The notes: generated by a model not told the origin, from the sequence alone. A stretch of 64,000 nucleotides of DNA from Galbula dea (GCA_013399015.1 VWZX01001051.1:1054001-1118000), one strand, 5' to 3'; numbered from the stretch's first letter, positions 11,886-24,626 are shown. A program made the numbers and translations.

Positions 11886-14516
11886 TGCTGTCTTTAAGAA
11901 GAATGAATAGGCTCCATAGGTGCTAGAAACACAGCATAAAAAGCAACAAAGATGGTGTTATTCAAATAACTTAAGCTTACCTTATAACAGTAACTTAAAC
12001 CTATGGTATTTTTCCTGTCATGTGGATAGGTACAGTCAGCTCTTCATCACCAATATCTTAGATGGCACAACAGCTTGGCAAGCTGGAGGCTCCTTCACTA
12101 GCGTTAAGATGCTGGCAGCCCAGCTGCCCATGTACAATATCCCTGAGAACTCAGGAGTCTAGAGGACAGGACAGCGTGGCTCAAAGACAGGCCCTTAAAG
12201 GAATACCCTGCCAGAAGGTTAGCCCTGTGACACCAAGCTCCAGTGGGGGCTGAGGGGGGTGTAGAATAATCTAATTCATTTCTGGAAGAAAAGTTGAGGA
12301 AACAAAAATCTGTGATGATAGACTAAGCCTCTCAGGTTTAGACAGTGTGCATAGCAGAAAGGGGTATAAAAATGCAAGGGATAGCAGTTTATCTGCATTT
12401 AGACAAAAATGCAAAAACAAGTAAGGCAAAGCAATAACAGAATTTGGTAAGTAAGAAGAGAGAAACCAAAGCTTAAGTGAGAATTTCAAAAGCAAACAGT
12501 ACAGATGTAAACAGAAATAAAAACTCCCTCTACGTACTTTAAAAAAAAAAAAAAGTTGGTTAAAGTCAAAATATGCAATCACTTCACCATCCAGAAATGA
12601 GACTACCAACATCTCCACATTACCCTTCACAGCTTCATGCCTTCACTCGGATCCACTACAAATGCATCTTCTGAAGTCATGGGAAAGAGGCCAATGGTCA
12701 AGACTACAGAGCACCACCTAATTTTTAAAACTCTTTTGACCATCTCTGATGGAGATATTAAATGTTCTGGTAGTGATATAACTGGAAGTAGCAAAAGAGT
12801 ACAAGGAGAAAGACACTTGGGAAGCATATTTCACTAGGTTTTGTCTCATCCTAGGCATGTGGTCTAAGGGAGCATGAGCAGTTAGAGAAGTATTACTACA
12901 GGACAGCAGAGCACTGGCTTGGAAAGCATTAGTAAGAAAAGATTAAAAGGAGGGGTCAAGAAGGATAGTGGTACCATGTTTGAGGATTATTATCCTTTTA
13001 GGGGAAGATTTATTAGAAATGTGATGGAACATAGGTGGGGATTTTACAGGAAGGTTAGAGAGGGAAGTTATGGTAAGAGATCGAACATGAACATGGTTTA
13101 AAGGGAGGTTTTTGTAATTTTATGGATAAAAAGAGGAACAGGTATTTCTCTGAAAAGGTGGCAGTAAGATTTCATAGCAATTTCAAGCAACAGCATTTTA
13201 TGGAAGGACAGTGCAGAAATAAGTAGGTAGATAGGTTAGTGGTGTGCAGTAATGGGTGTCAGGATTATCCAGCAGGTGAAATTTAAAGCAGCAGAAAGGG
13301 AAGGTTTCATGGGACAGCACTGCAGCAAGCTTAATAAACCTAGTTTAATAAAGCATGAGTGATAAAGCAGGTAGAACATGTATGTGACTGAAAAAAATTC
13401 TACTGGGACAAGAAGCACAAAGAATGCTGATGGAATGGACTTCAAAGGGGATCAGATATGGGAAGCAGCAGAGAGGTACACTAAGTGAAAGAAGTTCAGG
13501 TGAGACAGGCAGAAGCATGTTAAAGTCCAGAGTGGAAGGAAGAGTACATGTGTTTTGAGAGACAGGCAGGCAAACACGGTAATCTCAACAGTGGCTTTGG
13601 GGAGAGCTTCCAGAGATGCTGAAGAGGGTGAGAGGGAGGGAATGTTTTCAGTGGAGAGAACACCAGCACCAGTGGGTGTAACAAATGTTTGCTAAGCTTG
13701 GAGCAAGACAGTGATAAGCAAACAGACATTGGGCAGGAATTCGGATGTGTCCTTAATTTCTACTGCCAGTATTATGTTATTGTAGTCACTATTTTATTTT
13801 CAAGCCCCTGAAAACTGCCATTTCAGAAAAGATTACAGCTCAGAGAAACCTATATGCAGAACCTTAATAAGGTTGGATAATTTGGTTGAATCCCTAGAAT
13901 AAATTACAAAAATCTTAAACAGCTTGCAACCCTTTACAAAGGAACCAGTTTTGAAGTGCCCAACCCCAAAAGGTACTTAATTTCCTCAAGATTTTAAGAA
14001 TAAATGATGGGGTTTAATTCTAAATTGAAAAATTGTTTGGTTTTTGCCTGGCAAAGGAGATCATCATCCTACCCAATCCTGGTGATAATTTTACCTCTAG
14101 GGGAGAGTTTCATTCCATAAAACTGAACATATAAAAAGCAATATCTTAAGGCTTAGGGACCCTTGTCGTTATGCCAGCTTAAAATGTAGCTAATAAAATG
14201 AATTGTATTTCTAGGCCTTAAGAATATCCTGAAGATTTTTTTTTTGGTGAGAAAAGAGAAAACTGCTGTTCTAAAAATGTATGCAAGCTATTAAGCTGTT
14301 CTGCATTGTGGCAGAGGAAAACATGCAGTGTGATACTTAAACTATTTGGGACTTTATCCCTGAAAGCTCTCCAGCACAGACAACCTTATTGAGATGCAAA
14401 CATCTGACAGTCAGCATTTTTGTATTGGGTACTTAAGCCCAACCTCACTCACCACAACATAACTTCTGTTAATATATAACAGACTGTAAGGAACACAAAG
14501 CCTTTTTGGCACTACA

Positions 14517-14611
14517 GAAAAAAACCCCAAAACCAAATAAAAAAACTCACCCAAACCAAAACAACAACAAGCACACAAAAAAACCCCACCAAAACCCCCA
14601 AACCAAACACA
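14517..14611. repeat. A/C-rich low-complexity tract
   Basis: About 95 bp built almost only of A and C on the + strand, with repeated AAAACCCC and CCAAACCAAA blocks, so the minus strand is G/T-rich with GGGGTTTT runs that could form quadruplexes. No transposon structure is seen. Confidence 0.7.
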
Positions 14612-16910
14612 GTGATTTTTATAGAAGACTAGAGAAAAAATAAAGCCAACAGCAATGGTAGATGCAGCTACCAGGACTGACAACGGCACCTCTTGCACAG
14701 AAGAAAGTTGAGTAGGTAAGGTGTGAAGCAGAGTAAGCACATGTAAGCCTTGCCAGCTGCTAAGGACTGTGACATAGAGAGGGGTCCAGGCAGCAGCTCG
14801 GGAGACCTGGCATAATGGAAAACTAAGGGTATCCTAAGAACTAAGATACAATGATATATTTCTCCATATACACAACATACTAAACTTTCTAAACGGACTC
14901 CTTTTGCTCATTTTTGGCCAGATCTGCTACTCATGGGGTGTAATAGTGAGGGGTGAAATACTGGTGGTGTCACACATACAAGATTCTCTCAAGAGAAACT
15001 CTTTATTGTATAAAAGGAAAAATAAAAAAAGAGACAAAATGGGAAAGATAGACAAGAATTCACATGAAGGGTCCTTTTTCCACTTTGTGTTTTCTAAGAA
15101 TACAGTAGAGCAGTTTTCCAACCTAAAAACTCTGCAGATAAGAGTGCAGGTAAGAATGTGTTTTTTACAGAAGAGTGCTTAGTCAAAACTTTAGTTAGGT
15201 CAACTTTTTGTCATGTGCTTGATCTGCAAATAGAAATAAGACCAAATTTACTAATTTTGTACTGCTGAGCCTTAAAGAGTAGAGTTAGTATAGAACTATG
15301 TTTTCATCATCTGCTTTACTGCCTATTACAGCTTTCCAGAACAACAGAGAGCAACTAGCCTGTTTGTCTTGTTTTGGGATTTTCCCTTAGCCTAAAAGAT
15401 AAGAGGTTTCATCTGGATCCTGATAAGATAACTTCCATATATACAAGCATTTAAACTCCCCTTCAAAACCAACTGCTTCACCAAAAAACCCTAAAACCCT
15501 AAACCCAAACCAGAGAAGAAATCAGGTATGAGTAAAGTGAAAAGTCCAAGTAAATGAATGGTCACCAGAAGGGCAGAGAAGGTTGGTAGGGTGAGACAGT
15601 GCCCACTGCTGTGGAAGAGAACAGGTGAGAGATATATCTAAGGTGAAGGTGGTTGCATGGACTAAGCTTGCTATTTATACTGTATGGTGCAGAGAGCCTT
15701 TTGCCAGATATTCGGAGCCCCATATTCCTATATAGTTTTTATCTCTATCTGTAGCATCTACTTTTTTTTTTTCTTCTGTAAAAAGAAACCAAAATTTCTC
15801 CACAGTTTATATTTTAAAGCCCTACCGATTTTTATTAACTAGGTGGTCAAATTCAGGACTGAAACTGAAAGACAGAAAAAGGGTGATGAAAAGGTGATAA
15901 CGTGCTCACAACAATGCAAGCCCAGGCTATATGGATTTCCTCTATCTCTGGCATAAGTTTGTATCTTGTCGTGAGCCTGCTGGAAAGGTAGCACTGATAA
16001 CGTTCCTTCATTTCCCTCCACAGACCCCTTATAAAGCACGATTAAACAAGCCACAAATCTATTGAAAGCAGGGATTTCCAAAAGTGCCCGGATCAATTTT
16101 CAGGGTGCTGTTAAGACACAGTGAATTCAGTCGAACCAAAAAAGCTGAGCTTCCGGACAGGTTTAGCCATTTGATCACCTACACAAACCGCTTAATGGAT
16201 ACTGCATACTCACATCGCATTCCCTGCATTTTCGCTTCTCCTGAAACTTAGCCCAGTGTAGGTCTCCCCACTGAAGGCAGTACTATTTGTAAACGAGACA
16301 TCTTTCAAGCCGTTGACTGGCAAAAACCCCTTGTTTTTTTTGTAACATCACGAAAGCACAGGCTTTTCCCAACCTCCCGCCCGCGGGAGCGAACTCCACT
16401 AAATAACTCCTGTCAGCTCACCAGAGGAGCGGACGAGAGGAAGTTATTATGCCGCGGGAGCAATTAACTTCAGGCTCTTCCCACCGTGCATCGACCCCAT
16501 TAAACGACAAAGGGAGACCAGAGCCGGTCACCACGATTTCAGGCCAAACTGGCGCCTCTGTCCGCCGCGTTTCACTAATGACAGCCGAAGGGTGGCCAAG
16601 CCTCACTTGACACACACGGCTTCTCGCCTTGCCTCTGGTGACAGCCGCCGGCGGTGCCTGGGACGGGACGGCACCGCCCGCGGGCCGACCCCCGGGCACC
16701 TGCTACGCAGCCACACTCCAGGTGTACCGTCAGGGCTCGGCGGGCTCCTCAGCCCCCCCTCACGGGAGGCTGTCCAGCAGGTGCGGGGCGGGTTTGCTGG
16801 AGCCCCCCGCGGGCCGTGGGGGAGGTGGCTGGGCTCCGGCAGCCCCCGCCCGCTGCCTGTTAAAGCTGCCAGTGAAAGAGGAGCGAGGCCTGCGGCGGGC
16901 GGGCGTCGTT

Positions 16911-16929
16911 GTCCTGTCCTGTCCTGTCC
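16911..16929. repeat. GTCCT pentanucleotide tandem (about 4 units)
   Basis: Short perfect run of GTCCT units in the PAWR promoter island. It is a likely length polymorphism, with no known function. Confidence 0.7.
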
Positions 16930-17125
16930 CGGCCCGCTCCGCTCCTCTCCTCCTGTAGCCACGCCGCCCCTCGCCGTTACCTGCCCGCATTGCCGCTAGT
17001 CGACAGCACCGGAGTCCGCGTCCTTTCCCGTGCCGGCGCTGCCCGGGGCAGGTGGCGGGGCGGCGGGACCTCTCGGCGGGCAGGCACGCGGCGCGGTCAA
17101 GCCGCGGCGCGCAGCGCACCGGGTC

Positions 17126-17135
17126 GGGCGGGGCC
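17126..17135 (+). promoter_or_regulatory. GC box (Sp1/KLF type)
   Basis: GGGCGGGGCC is a consensus GC box about 220 bp before the predicted exon-1 donor of PAWR, so it is a plausible core-promoter element. Similar boxes occur elsewhere in the island. Confidence 0.45.
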
Positions 17136-17349
17136 TCCTCGCCCTCACCCCATTGTTAAGGCCATCTCGGCAGTTTCCGCCCTGGCCTCGGCTCTGTCCG
17201 CGCCGCGATGGGGAAAGAGGAGGGAGGGAGGGAGGGGGAGCTCGGGAAGCCTCGGGGCCGCGCCGCTCCTTCCGGGACGGCGGGAGGCGGTGCCGCTCAC
17301 CTGGTGCCGCCGGCGCTGGGGAGCGCCCGAGCTGCGGCCCCGCCGGGCG

Positions 17350-17359
17350 GGAGGTGAGC
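17350..17359 (+). other. PAWR: Predicted splice donor ending the PAWR 5' non-coding exon
   Basis: GGAG|GTGAGC (cut after 17353) is a near-consensus donor upstream of the strong acceptor at 17741-17742. From memory, human PAWR also has a non-coding first exon with the ATG in exon 2. The exon start is unknown, and a rival donor-like GTGAGG exists near 17554. Confidence 0.4.
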
Positions 17360-17742
17360 GCCAGCCACCTCTGCCCCGCCCCACGCGGCAACACAGTCCC
17401 CTGGCAGGCAAGCGGGCGTCGGGGGGATGGCACACGCTCTGGCCCTGGGAGCAAGGGACGGCGCTTACGCTGGCGTCGGGGCTGCGGCGGGCGGGCAAGC
17501 GGGCGTTGGCGAGCGGGGGAGGCGGGCACCTCCGGGCAGCCCCGCGCCGAGGGGTGAGGGGGGGGGGGGTCCCGGCGGTGCGTGGGGTGTTGCACTGAGG
17601 CCGGGTGGCGCGGTCTGGGCCGCGGGAGCCTGGCGTGCGAGGGCGGGCGGTGATGGAGACCCGTCCCCGGGGGCCGGGGAGCTTCCTGGGGAGTTGGCGG
17701 GGCGGCGGGACGGTTTACATCTCCCCTTTTGTTTCTCTCCAG

Positions 17743-17893
17743 GGTGTTTGTGCTCCGAGTCTTTCTCCCCGCCCCCGTCTCTCCCTCCCGCCCCGCCGGG
17801 AGCTCTCCTCTCCGGGCGGCAGCAGAGCCGCCTCAGGGCGGGCGGCGGCAGAGGTGCTGGTGGGGTGCTCTCGCCGTCCATCCCGCCTGGAAC
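17743..17893 (+). other. PAWR: PAWR 5' UTR part of the first coding exon
   Basis: Begins after a strong acceptor (CCCCTTTTGTTTCTCTCCAG) and runs to the start codon. It contains no upstream ATG. The frame of the PAWR ATG is open throughout this UTR, so the sequence alone does not exclude a non-AUG N-terminal extension. Confidence 0.6.
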
Positions 17894-18388
17894 ATGGCGA
17901 CCGGCGGCTACCGGAGCGCCGGGGGTAGCACCACGGACTTTCTGGAGGAGTGGAAAGCCAAGCGTGAGAAGATGCGGGCGAAGCAGGCTCCACCAGCCCC
18001 TGCGGGGGAGGGCAGGCCGGCGGGGGGCGCCTCCTCCGCCGAGCTGAACAACAACCTGCCCCCCGGCGGCCCCGCCGCACCGCCAGACCGAGCAGCGCCC
18101 CCCGCCGGAGGGGCCGTCAACTGCGTCAGCCTCGCCAGCGCCGCCTTGGGCCGGGCCGCTCCCGCCAAGGAGCCACCGCCGGCCCTGGCCGGGGTCCGGG
18201 GGGCAGAGCCTGCCGCCAAGCACCCTTCCGCGGGCGCCGCGCCGGGCTCCCCCGAGGGTGAGGAGAAGCTGGCTGCCAAGGGAAAGAGCTCGGGTCCCAG
18301 CTCCAGGAAGGGGAAGGGGCAAATCGAGAAGAGGAAGCTGAGGGAGAAGAGGAGGTCGACAGGTGTGGTGAACATCCCGGCCGCCGAG
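17894..18388 (+). CDS. PAWR: PAWR (Par-4) first coding exon, residues 1-165
   Basis: Encodes the N-terminal half of prostate apoptosis response 4, a regulator that binds WT1 and atypical PKC, represses NF-kB-type survival signals and promotes apoptosis from cytoplasm and nucleus. The start ATG has a strong context (AACATGG). The protein opens MATGGYRSAGGSTTDFLEEW, matching the conserved Par-4 N-terminus. Visible elements are a first basic cluster KAKREK (21-26); the ELNNNL motif (50-55), known in Par-4 as the docking site for SPSB-type SOCS-box ligase adaptors; a diverged Ala/Pro/Gly-rich disordered region (about 56-125); KGKSSGP (129-135); a bipartite basic NLS and the start of the SAC apoptotic core (about 138-154, RKGKGQIEKRKLREKRR); and RRST with Thr156, equivalent to the PKA-target threonine (rat T155, human T163). 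The exon ends ...NIPAAE at a GAG|GTGAGC donor in phase 0. The Asp of the caspase-3 site described in human Par-4 (EEPD) is absent here. Confidence 0.96.
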
Positions 18389-21300
18389 GTGAGCCCGCGG
18401 GGGAAGGGGGCAGCCGCTGATGCACCTTAGCCGCTGCCAGGGAGTCCCCGGTGCGGAAGGGGAAGCTCAGCCTGGGGGGGCGGCAGCCCTGTGCACCGGT
18501 GCTGTTCTGGCCCGTGCATGGGCTTCTGGCGTGGGCTAGCTGCGGTGGTGAAGTTTTCTTCCTACACCGCGTGAAGGCTTGCACGCAGTCTAAGGGGTGT
18601 ACTGTCGTTGTTATCGTGTGGCATCCAAACAGACGAGGTGCCGCTTACTCTATATAAATGAGACCTGTCACGACCTGTGAGTTCTTTTTATGTCTTATTG
18701 GTGGCAGAGGGTAAGTTGTAAGGCTTTTGGAAGATCAAACTGAGACACGTGCCTCTTGAAGTATGGTCAAAACAATAGTAATGAAAAAGAGCTGATTTAT
18801 TGGGTTTGAATAGACGTTCAGGTGTAAATATTATTCAGTTTGGAACCCAAAAGAATTTCCTGCATTGGAAAAAATGTAGTGGTTTAAAGAACATTTTTTT
18901 GAAGGCAGAGGAAGATATTTTTATCAGCCAACACCACTGTCTTCTGTGGTTTGCTACTAGTATAAAAGTCTGGCATTGATTTATAATACTCCTAGCGGAA
19001 TTCAGAAGAATGATAACTCTTTAGCTTTTTTTTTATATTTAATAAGAAAGGCACCAGGAAACTTTGAACAAAGCTGAATTTTAGTCTAAGATTTTGCCCT
19101 CATACTGGTGATCACATTCACTGCAGAAAAAAATTGTAGTTCTTCTTTTGGTTAGCATTATAGATTGCTAAAATAAAACTAGAAAATTAGATCCTTGTTC
19201 CTAAAGCAGTAGGAGAAGATGAAATTGTGTTGTCCATACATGAAGTCTCCTATTCCTGTTTTTTGTGACCATCATTTTGATAGCAGACAGTTTCGTATGA
19301 GAAAGTATCGGAAGGTGAGGAAAAAGTTCTGGGAACAGTGGAAGTCTTTATAGTTGTGGTTTTTGAGACTATTTGATTGCATAGCCTTTAGTTTGAGATG
19401 AAGTGTTTTGACACAGATCTTCCAGTATTCTCACTTTGGAAAGTGAGGAATACAAGTGAGTTCTTTTAGTTCTCTGGCTTCGGTAGCCTGTGATTTGTTT
19501 TATCCAAAGCCCCCTAAATACCTGCCCCCTGTGTTCCTATAGGTTCTTCTAAAATGCTGTATTTTTACTAGCCTAGTTAATAATCGTGTTGCACATTGGG
19601 GCAAGCATTGTACAACGTCATATTTTAGGGGCCAGTGCTGCGTACCTCATCTCCAGTCATCATCATCTTTTGTTTTTGGATGATGGGTTTCTTTTCATTC
19701 TTTGGGCCTGTTGTCTTAGTTCTTTGAACTAGTTTTCTGAACTAGTGTTCCTTTGGTAGTTTTTTGTGTGGTGTGGTTTGGGGTTTGATAGTTTGGTGGT
19801 GGTTTTGTTTGTTTGTTTTATTTAGGCATTGCTCAAAATATGCTTTGCTTTCCAGGAAAACACATTCCTTGCTCAGCAGCCATTAGAATATTGTGTGAAT
19901 TTGCTGGTGTAGATTCTGCTAGGTTGTTAAGAGTGGCTTATTTGTTAAGGTTAACACATTTAGGCATTGAGAAGCAAGTTCTTGCCCATTCCCGTATCTC
20001 TGGGGCCTAATAACTTTACGTATGTTGGCACTTACATGGAAATGGAAACTTCTTTTATCTTTATTCTAATGACATCTGTAACTAGTGATAAGCATTGCAT
20101 CACATATTTGGAGTTGGATTTTAATAAACATAGATACCTGTTGTACAGAGTTATTACTGGGGAAACTTCTAGTGCTGTGTTGAGTTTTTGACTGGCATAC
20201 ACTTCTGCAAAGCTATCTCTTTTCACTATTGCACATTTCTCAAATATTTTTAATCATTACCCACATGCGTTCTGAAGAATTACTTAAATAGGGAACACTA
20301 GGTCATTCCTGATGGTGGACAGCTTCAAAATGTGTATCTAGTGTCAAATGTTACTACTTACCAATAACTGTTTGGCAAAGTGTTTTACTTGTGCTGGTTT
20401 TCATATATGTGTTTATTCATGAGAAACTATTTTAAAGTACTGATTCAACACAGTTGGTTGAAGTTCTCAGACAAAAGAAGGCTGCAGTGTAGGTGATGAC
20501 TTGTTGGAATAATCAAGTTCAAAATCTACAACATACAGGTTCTGTTGTCTTTCTCCTTAGATGCTAGGTGTAGCTTTACCATGCTGTACAGGGTGACTTG
20601 GTAGTAGTACACACTGAATCTAACTGCTTAACACTCATGGATCTGTGTGGTATGTATTATGAAATCAGTTTTCAGGAGATGGTTTTTTTGAGCTTTACTG
20701 GGTGTTTTATTGTCTTATTTTTCATTGAAATGGTCTTTCTCTAGAATGGAGTTGCCATTTTATGGTAGAAATCTCCCTTTTCTGATCAGCATGTGACTGT
20801 AGTAGAGAATGATGGAGATTCTGAGGCTCTGAAATTAAAATGAGTGTGTAACTGTCAACGGAATACACTCACAGGAGATACATAGTGCCTAGAAACTTCT
20901 CTGCCTGCAAGGGAATACAAAAACAGCTTTTACCCCAAAGAAGTTGGATCTAATTTCAGTTGCAGCGCAGCTGGAGAATTTAATGATATCAAAGGTGGTG
21001 GAATAACGAAAGTAAAAATTTATGTTGTCTCAGTTATCTTGAAATAGACATGAAAAATGTTAGCAGATCATTATTCATTAATGATTAATTTCTCTTGGTA
21101 GGAAGGTAATCGAGCTAGGTCTTAAACAGTTCTGTCTTAGATGTATTTTATATTGAAGTTGGTGGAGGACAGAAACCATAGGAGAAGCTGTGAAAACAGA
21201 TTGTGACAGCTTGGGAGTAGTGGTGATGCTTTGTATTTAGAGGCTATTGTGATAGAAGTGGTTTTTATCTTGGCACTAATGCTTATCTAAGTAATGGTAG

Positions 21301-24210
21301 CTTTTGATAATGGCTTCTTAAATACTTGCAGCTTTTTTCTTTTTCAGTGGTTGTAAAGTAGCTTCTTGATAGCTTGTTGAATCTTGAAAGTTGATTTCAC
21401 TCTAATATTAAGTGCTGTGGGATTTGGGTTTTGTTGCTTCATAGCAATTCTTGAGGTTGTGAAAGGTAGCTAGATTGTATGTAATTATCTTTACTTTGTA
21501 AGTTTCCCTTTTAAAAAAATAAGCTTTATAACCATTTTTAGCTGTTAGAAAGGGTTTGTCACTTTTTGTAGGTACTCACTTGATGCAGGTGTTATGTTTA
21601 CTTGTAACATTTTCCTCATTTACAGCTGTGCTAGTATCTGTCCAAGAAACACATAGGGTTCCCTTATGCTACACCGACAGTGTAGCAGTTTGTGAGGATC
21701 CACATAGAGGATGAGAGTTACTTTTGTATTGTTAATAGTAATTCTTCTGTCCTGCTCCAAGCAAAACAAGCTGCACTGGTGAAAGTGCAGCTTTACTTTT
21801 GTGAGTGTTTACACTAGAGAGTTCTGCTGGTGTAGCTTTGTGGATATCTTTCTTCTGAACCCCAACCAGGAGAATAACAGCTGGGTTTGTGGTTACCTTT
21901 TTTAAAAAAGGTCTGTATGTAGTCAGAATCTTGGTCCATCTAAGGACAGTTAGATGGCTGGGGTTTGTTTAATGTGTGCTTATAGACAAAGTTTACATTT
22001 TTACCTAACCAGATGGAAGTCATCTAAACTCAGAAGTGTTGTTCTGTTAATAACAGTGATGAATGATTTTAAAAAGGTGTAAAAAACCCTTGGATCTGTG
22101 TATATTGCATGTGAAGCTGACAAATACAAGACACAACAGTCTCCTGACCTGTTTGTGGGAAATTCTTGAGATACTAATAGAGTAAGTCGCAGATGTGATT
22201 CAAATGTGGAATCTGCATAGGACATTTAGCCAGTCTGTGTTCATCTCTTGTCTTCCTATGAACAGCAATAAGGGTATGACTTCTTGAAACCATGCTGTTG
22301 ACTTACCACCAAGAGGCTGCTTGTCTCTTTAGAAGGTGGTATTTGGTAGGTGTCATACCAAACAACAGCATTGTAAGTAAGCAGAGGTCAATGAGCTCTT
22401 TCTGTGGGGAGAGAAAGTGTTCCTGCTACTAGAATAGGCCACCGTGCTGAGTTGTGTAGACTTAACAAAGTTGCTGTGTTCCAGTTGGAAAAACTTAAGG
22501 AAAATTCAAATGCCAAATGTGTTAAGCATAACAATCATGGGTACATTGTTAAGGAATTAAAATCTTTCTCTGAATGATACTGGAAACTAGAGAGAGAGGA
22601 GTGGAATCCTCCACTAGTGGTTGGACTTGAGACCAGAAGTTGGCATTTAGCAGTATCTTTCGTAGTGATTCCTCACTTAAGGATTAAGTTAAATGAAAGA
22701 GCAGTTCTAGCCATCTCTTCCTATTAATGAGGCAGTGTCATTGCATTGTCTAACACCTCTTTGCATTTTCTTGTGAAACAACTTGCTTCATTTTGCATAT
22801 GGGGGAGGGAAGTCTCAGTTAAGTGTTGTGTGGGGGTTTTTGGGTTTTTTTTCCGCATAGTACTGGAAAAGAAGCCCTTTTCCTGACCACTGATATTCTT
22901 ACTATCCATGCAGAGGTATTAGTGTTATGATGGAAGTTTGAAGTATGTTTATTTCACCTGGATGACATTCATGATATGTTAGGCTATCCTCCTATCCCTG
23001 TCTAGTGAACATCTTATCATATGAACATCTTTGTCTAGTGAATCACCTTATTATGATTCTGTTTATGATTCTGCCTTGAGATGTGACGGGGTGAAAGAGA
23101 CAATACAAGCCTTTTCAGATTCTGATAAAGGATTATATTGAGATTGTTTACATCAAGGCTGTTTTGCTGTTGATGCCTTTGTGAATTCTGATTTTGACCA
23201 AGCTTCTAGTTAGTACCTGTTGAAAGGACAAAGTCTCTCTTTCTTTTCTTTCTGTCTTTTTTTTTGTAGCACATGATAAACTTGCCTTCTTTTTTGTTGT
23301 TGTTTTTTGGTGGGGATTTGTTTTGCGTTTGTTTCCTGTTTTGCTTTTCATTATGAGGATGCTTTAATATCCTGACTGTTAGCTAGGTAAGGGAAGTTAT
23401 TTGGTCAAATAAATTGTAATAAACTTAGAAGTCTGGAATGTTTTCAGTTGCAGAATTCTTGTAGCATCTTCCAAACCTAGGCTGTTTTGAAATAAGGCTA
23501 GTCAGTGCCGTAGTTTTCCAGTGGAAAAGATACATGGAAGTATCTTAAAGAGGTGATATAGGCACCTTTCTTCTTGCTGTATTTAGTAAGGTTGTTCTCA
23601 TAGAGAAAGAGATTGTAGACCAGTAGCTACAGCTGGAATTCACAGGACTCTACCAGAAAGTACCAATTCTTTGACATACATAGTTCTTTTAAATTCCAAC
23701 ACTCATTGCTACTGGAATGGGAAGGCAGATGATGGAGAAGTACCAGAAGCCATTAATTTTCTGTTTGATTCTTTTGACTTTGCATTTATATCTAAGTGCA
23801 ATTTTGGGAAGGTTGGGTTTTAAAATGATCTTTTTATACTTAGGAATAATCGGAAAACATTATTTTATTGTGGTCGTTTTTTCACTCCTGTTTTTGGAGT
23901 GAATCATCTGAAATGATACACTTCTTAGGTGGAAAAAAATGCAGTGTAAATAAAGTATTTCCTCTTCTGTTAAGTACTGAATTCTGCATCAAGTAAGAAA
24001 AGTATTTAATTCAGGTTGTAATTGGTGGTTAAAAGCTTGCTAATGTTCACCTTTGCCAGGACTGCCTTTTCTTGACAGTCTGTCATGTAGCTAGTAACGT
24101 TAAATAAATGCATGTGCTGGTTGGCTGAAGATAGCTATTTGTGTGCTTTCTTTTTCTATTACTTAAGACTGAAACACTGTTTGTCCCATTGTTGTTCATT
24201 CCTAAAACTG

Positions 24211-24626
24211 ATGAGGGGTCTGCAGTAAAAGGCCTGTGAGTGGTGGCTGAGGGAACTGGGGTTGTTTAGTCTGGAGAAGAGGAAGCTCAGCAGAGACTTT
24301 ATTGCTCTTACAACTACCTGAAAGAAAGTTGTGTCAAGGCAGGGGTTTGTCTCTTCTCCAAAGTAACAAGTGATAACTAAAAGAGGAAAGGGTCTCAAGT
24401 TGCTACAGGGGAGGTTTAGATTGGGTATTAGGAAAAATTTCTTCAAAGGTTATCAAGCATTGTAACAGGTTGCCCAGGGAAGCGGTTGAATCGCCATCCC
24501 TGGAGGTATTTAGGAGATGTGTTGATGTGGCACTTAGGGCCATGGGGTTGACTTGGCAGTGTTAGGTTTACATTTGGATGTGATGATCTTAAGGGCCTTC
24601 TCTAACCTAAATGATTCTATGATTCT
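24211..24626 (+). mobile_element. CR1 LINE 3' fragment, sense
   Basis: A 5'-truncated CR1 in the same direction as PAWR. It shows the consensus order GGCTGAGGGAACTGGGG, TTTAGTCTGGAGAAGAGGAA, CAACTACCTGAAAG, GGGGAGGTTTAGATTGG, AGGAAAAATTTCTTC, AACAGGTTGCCCAGGGAAG, CATCCCTGGAGGTATTTA, and ends ATGATTCTATGATTCT, the CR1 tail repeat. This is only the 3' UTR part and has no coding capacity. Confidence 0.95.

Larger units (their letters stand above)
8633..16379. other. Intergenic DNA upstream of PAWR
   Basis: Mostly anonymous AT-rich sequence. Items recognised inside are a CR1 fragment near 11.8 kb, an A/C-rich tract at 14.5 kb and a weak LINE-like peptide trace near 9.75 kb. A pyrimidine-rich stretch (9.65-10.05 kb) produces a 178-codon open frame that starts at TTG and has biased composition; I do not call it a gene. 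Confidence 0.6.
16380..18470 (+). promoter_or_regulatory. PAWR: PAWR CpG-island promoter
   Basis: About 2 kb of very GC- and CpG-rich DNA spanning the upstream region, predicted 5' non-coding exon, short 5' UTR intron and first coding exon of PAWR. It has several GC boxes, no evident TATA box, G-rich quadruplex-prone runs (a GGGA repeat near 17220 and a long G-run near 17560) and a GTCCT repeat. This is typical of a broad housekeeping-type promoter. The transcription start cannot be fixed from sequence. Long ORFs on both strands here are a side effect of few stop codons in GC-rich DNA. Confidence 0.85.

Noticed and set aside
15486..15506. AAACCCTAAAACCCTAAACCC, resembling a telomere repeat
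   Set aside because: Vertebrate telomeres repeat CCCTAA. This has irregular 7-8-nt spacing and under three units, so it looks like A/C-rich low complexity.
16418..18584. Many long overlapping ORFs on both strands in the GC-rich island (up to 285 codons on the minus strand)
   Set aside because: Stop codons are scarce in GC-rich DNA. Only the frame beginning at 17894 matches a known protein (Par-4) and ends at proper splice sites.
18700..18720. GCAGAGGGTAAGTTG as an extra exon donor after the first coding exon
   Set aside because: The next PAWR exon continues exactly in frame from the donor at 18389. Nothing suggests an exon here beyond the donor-like string.
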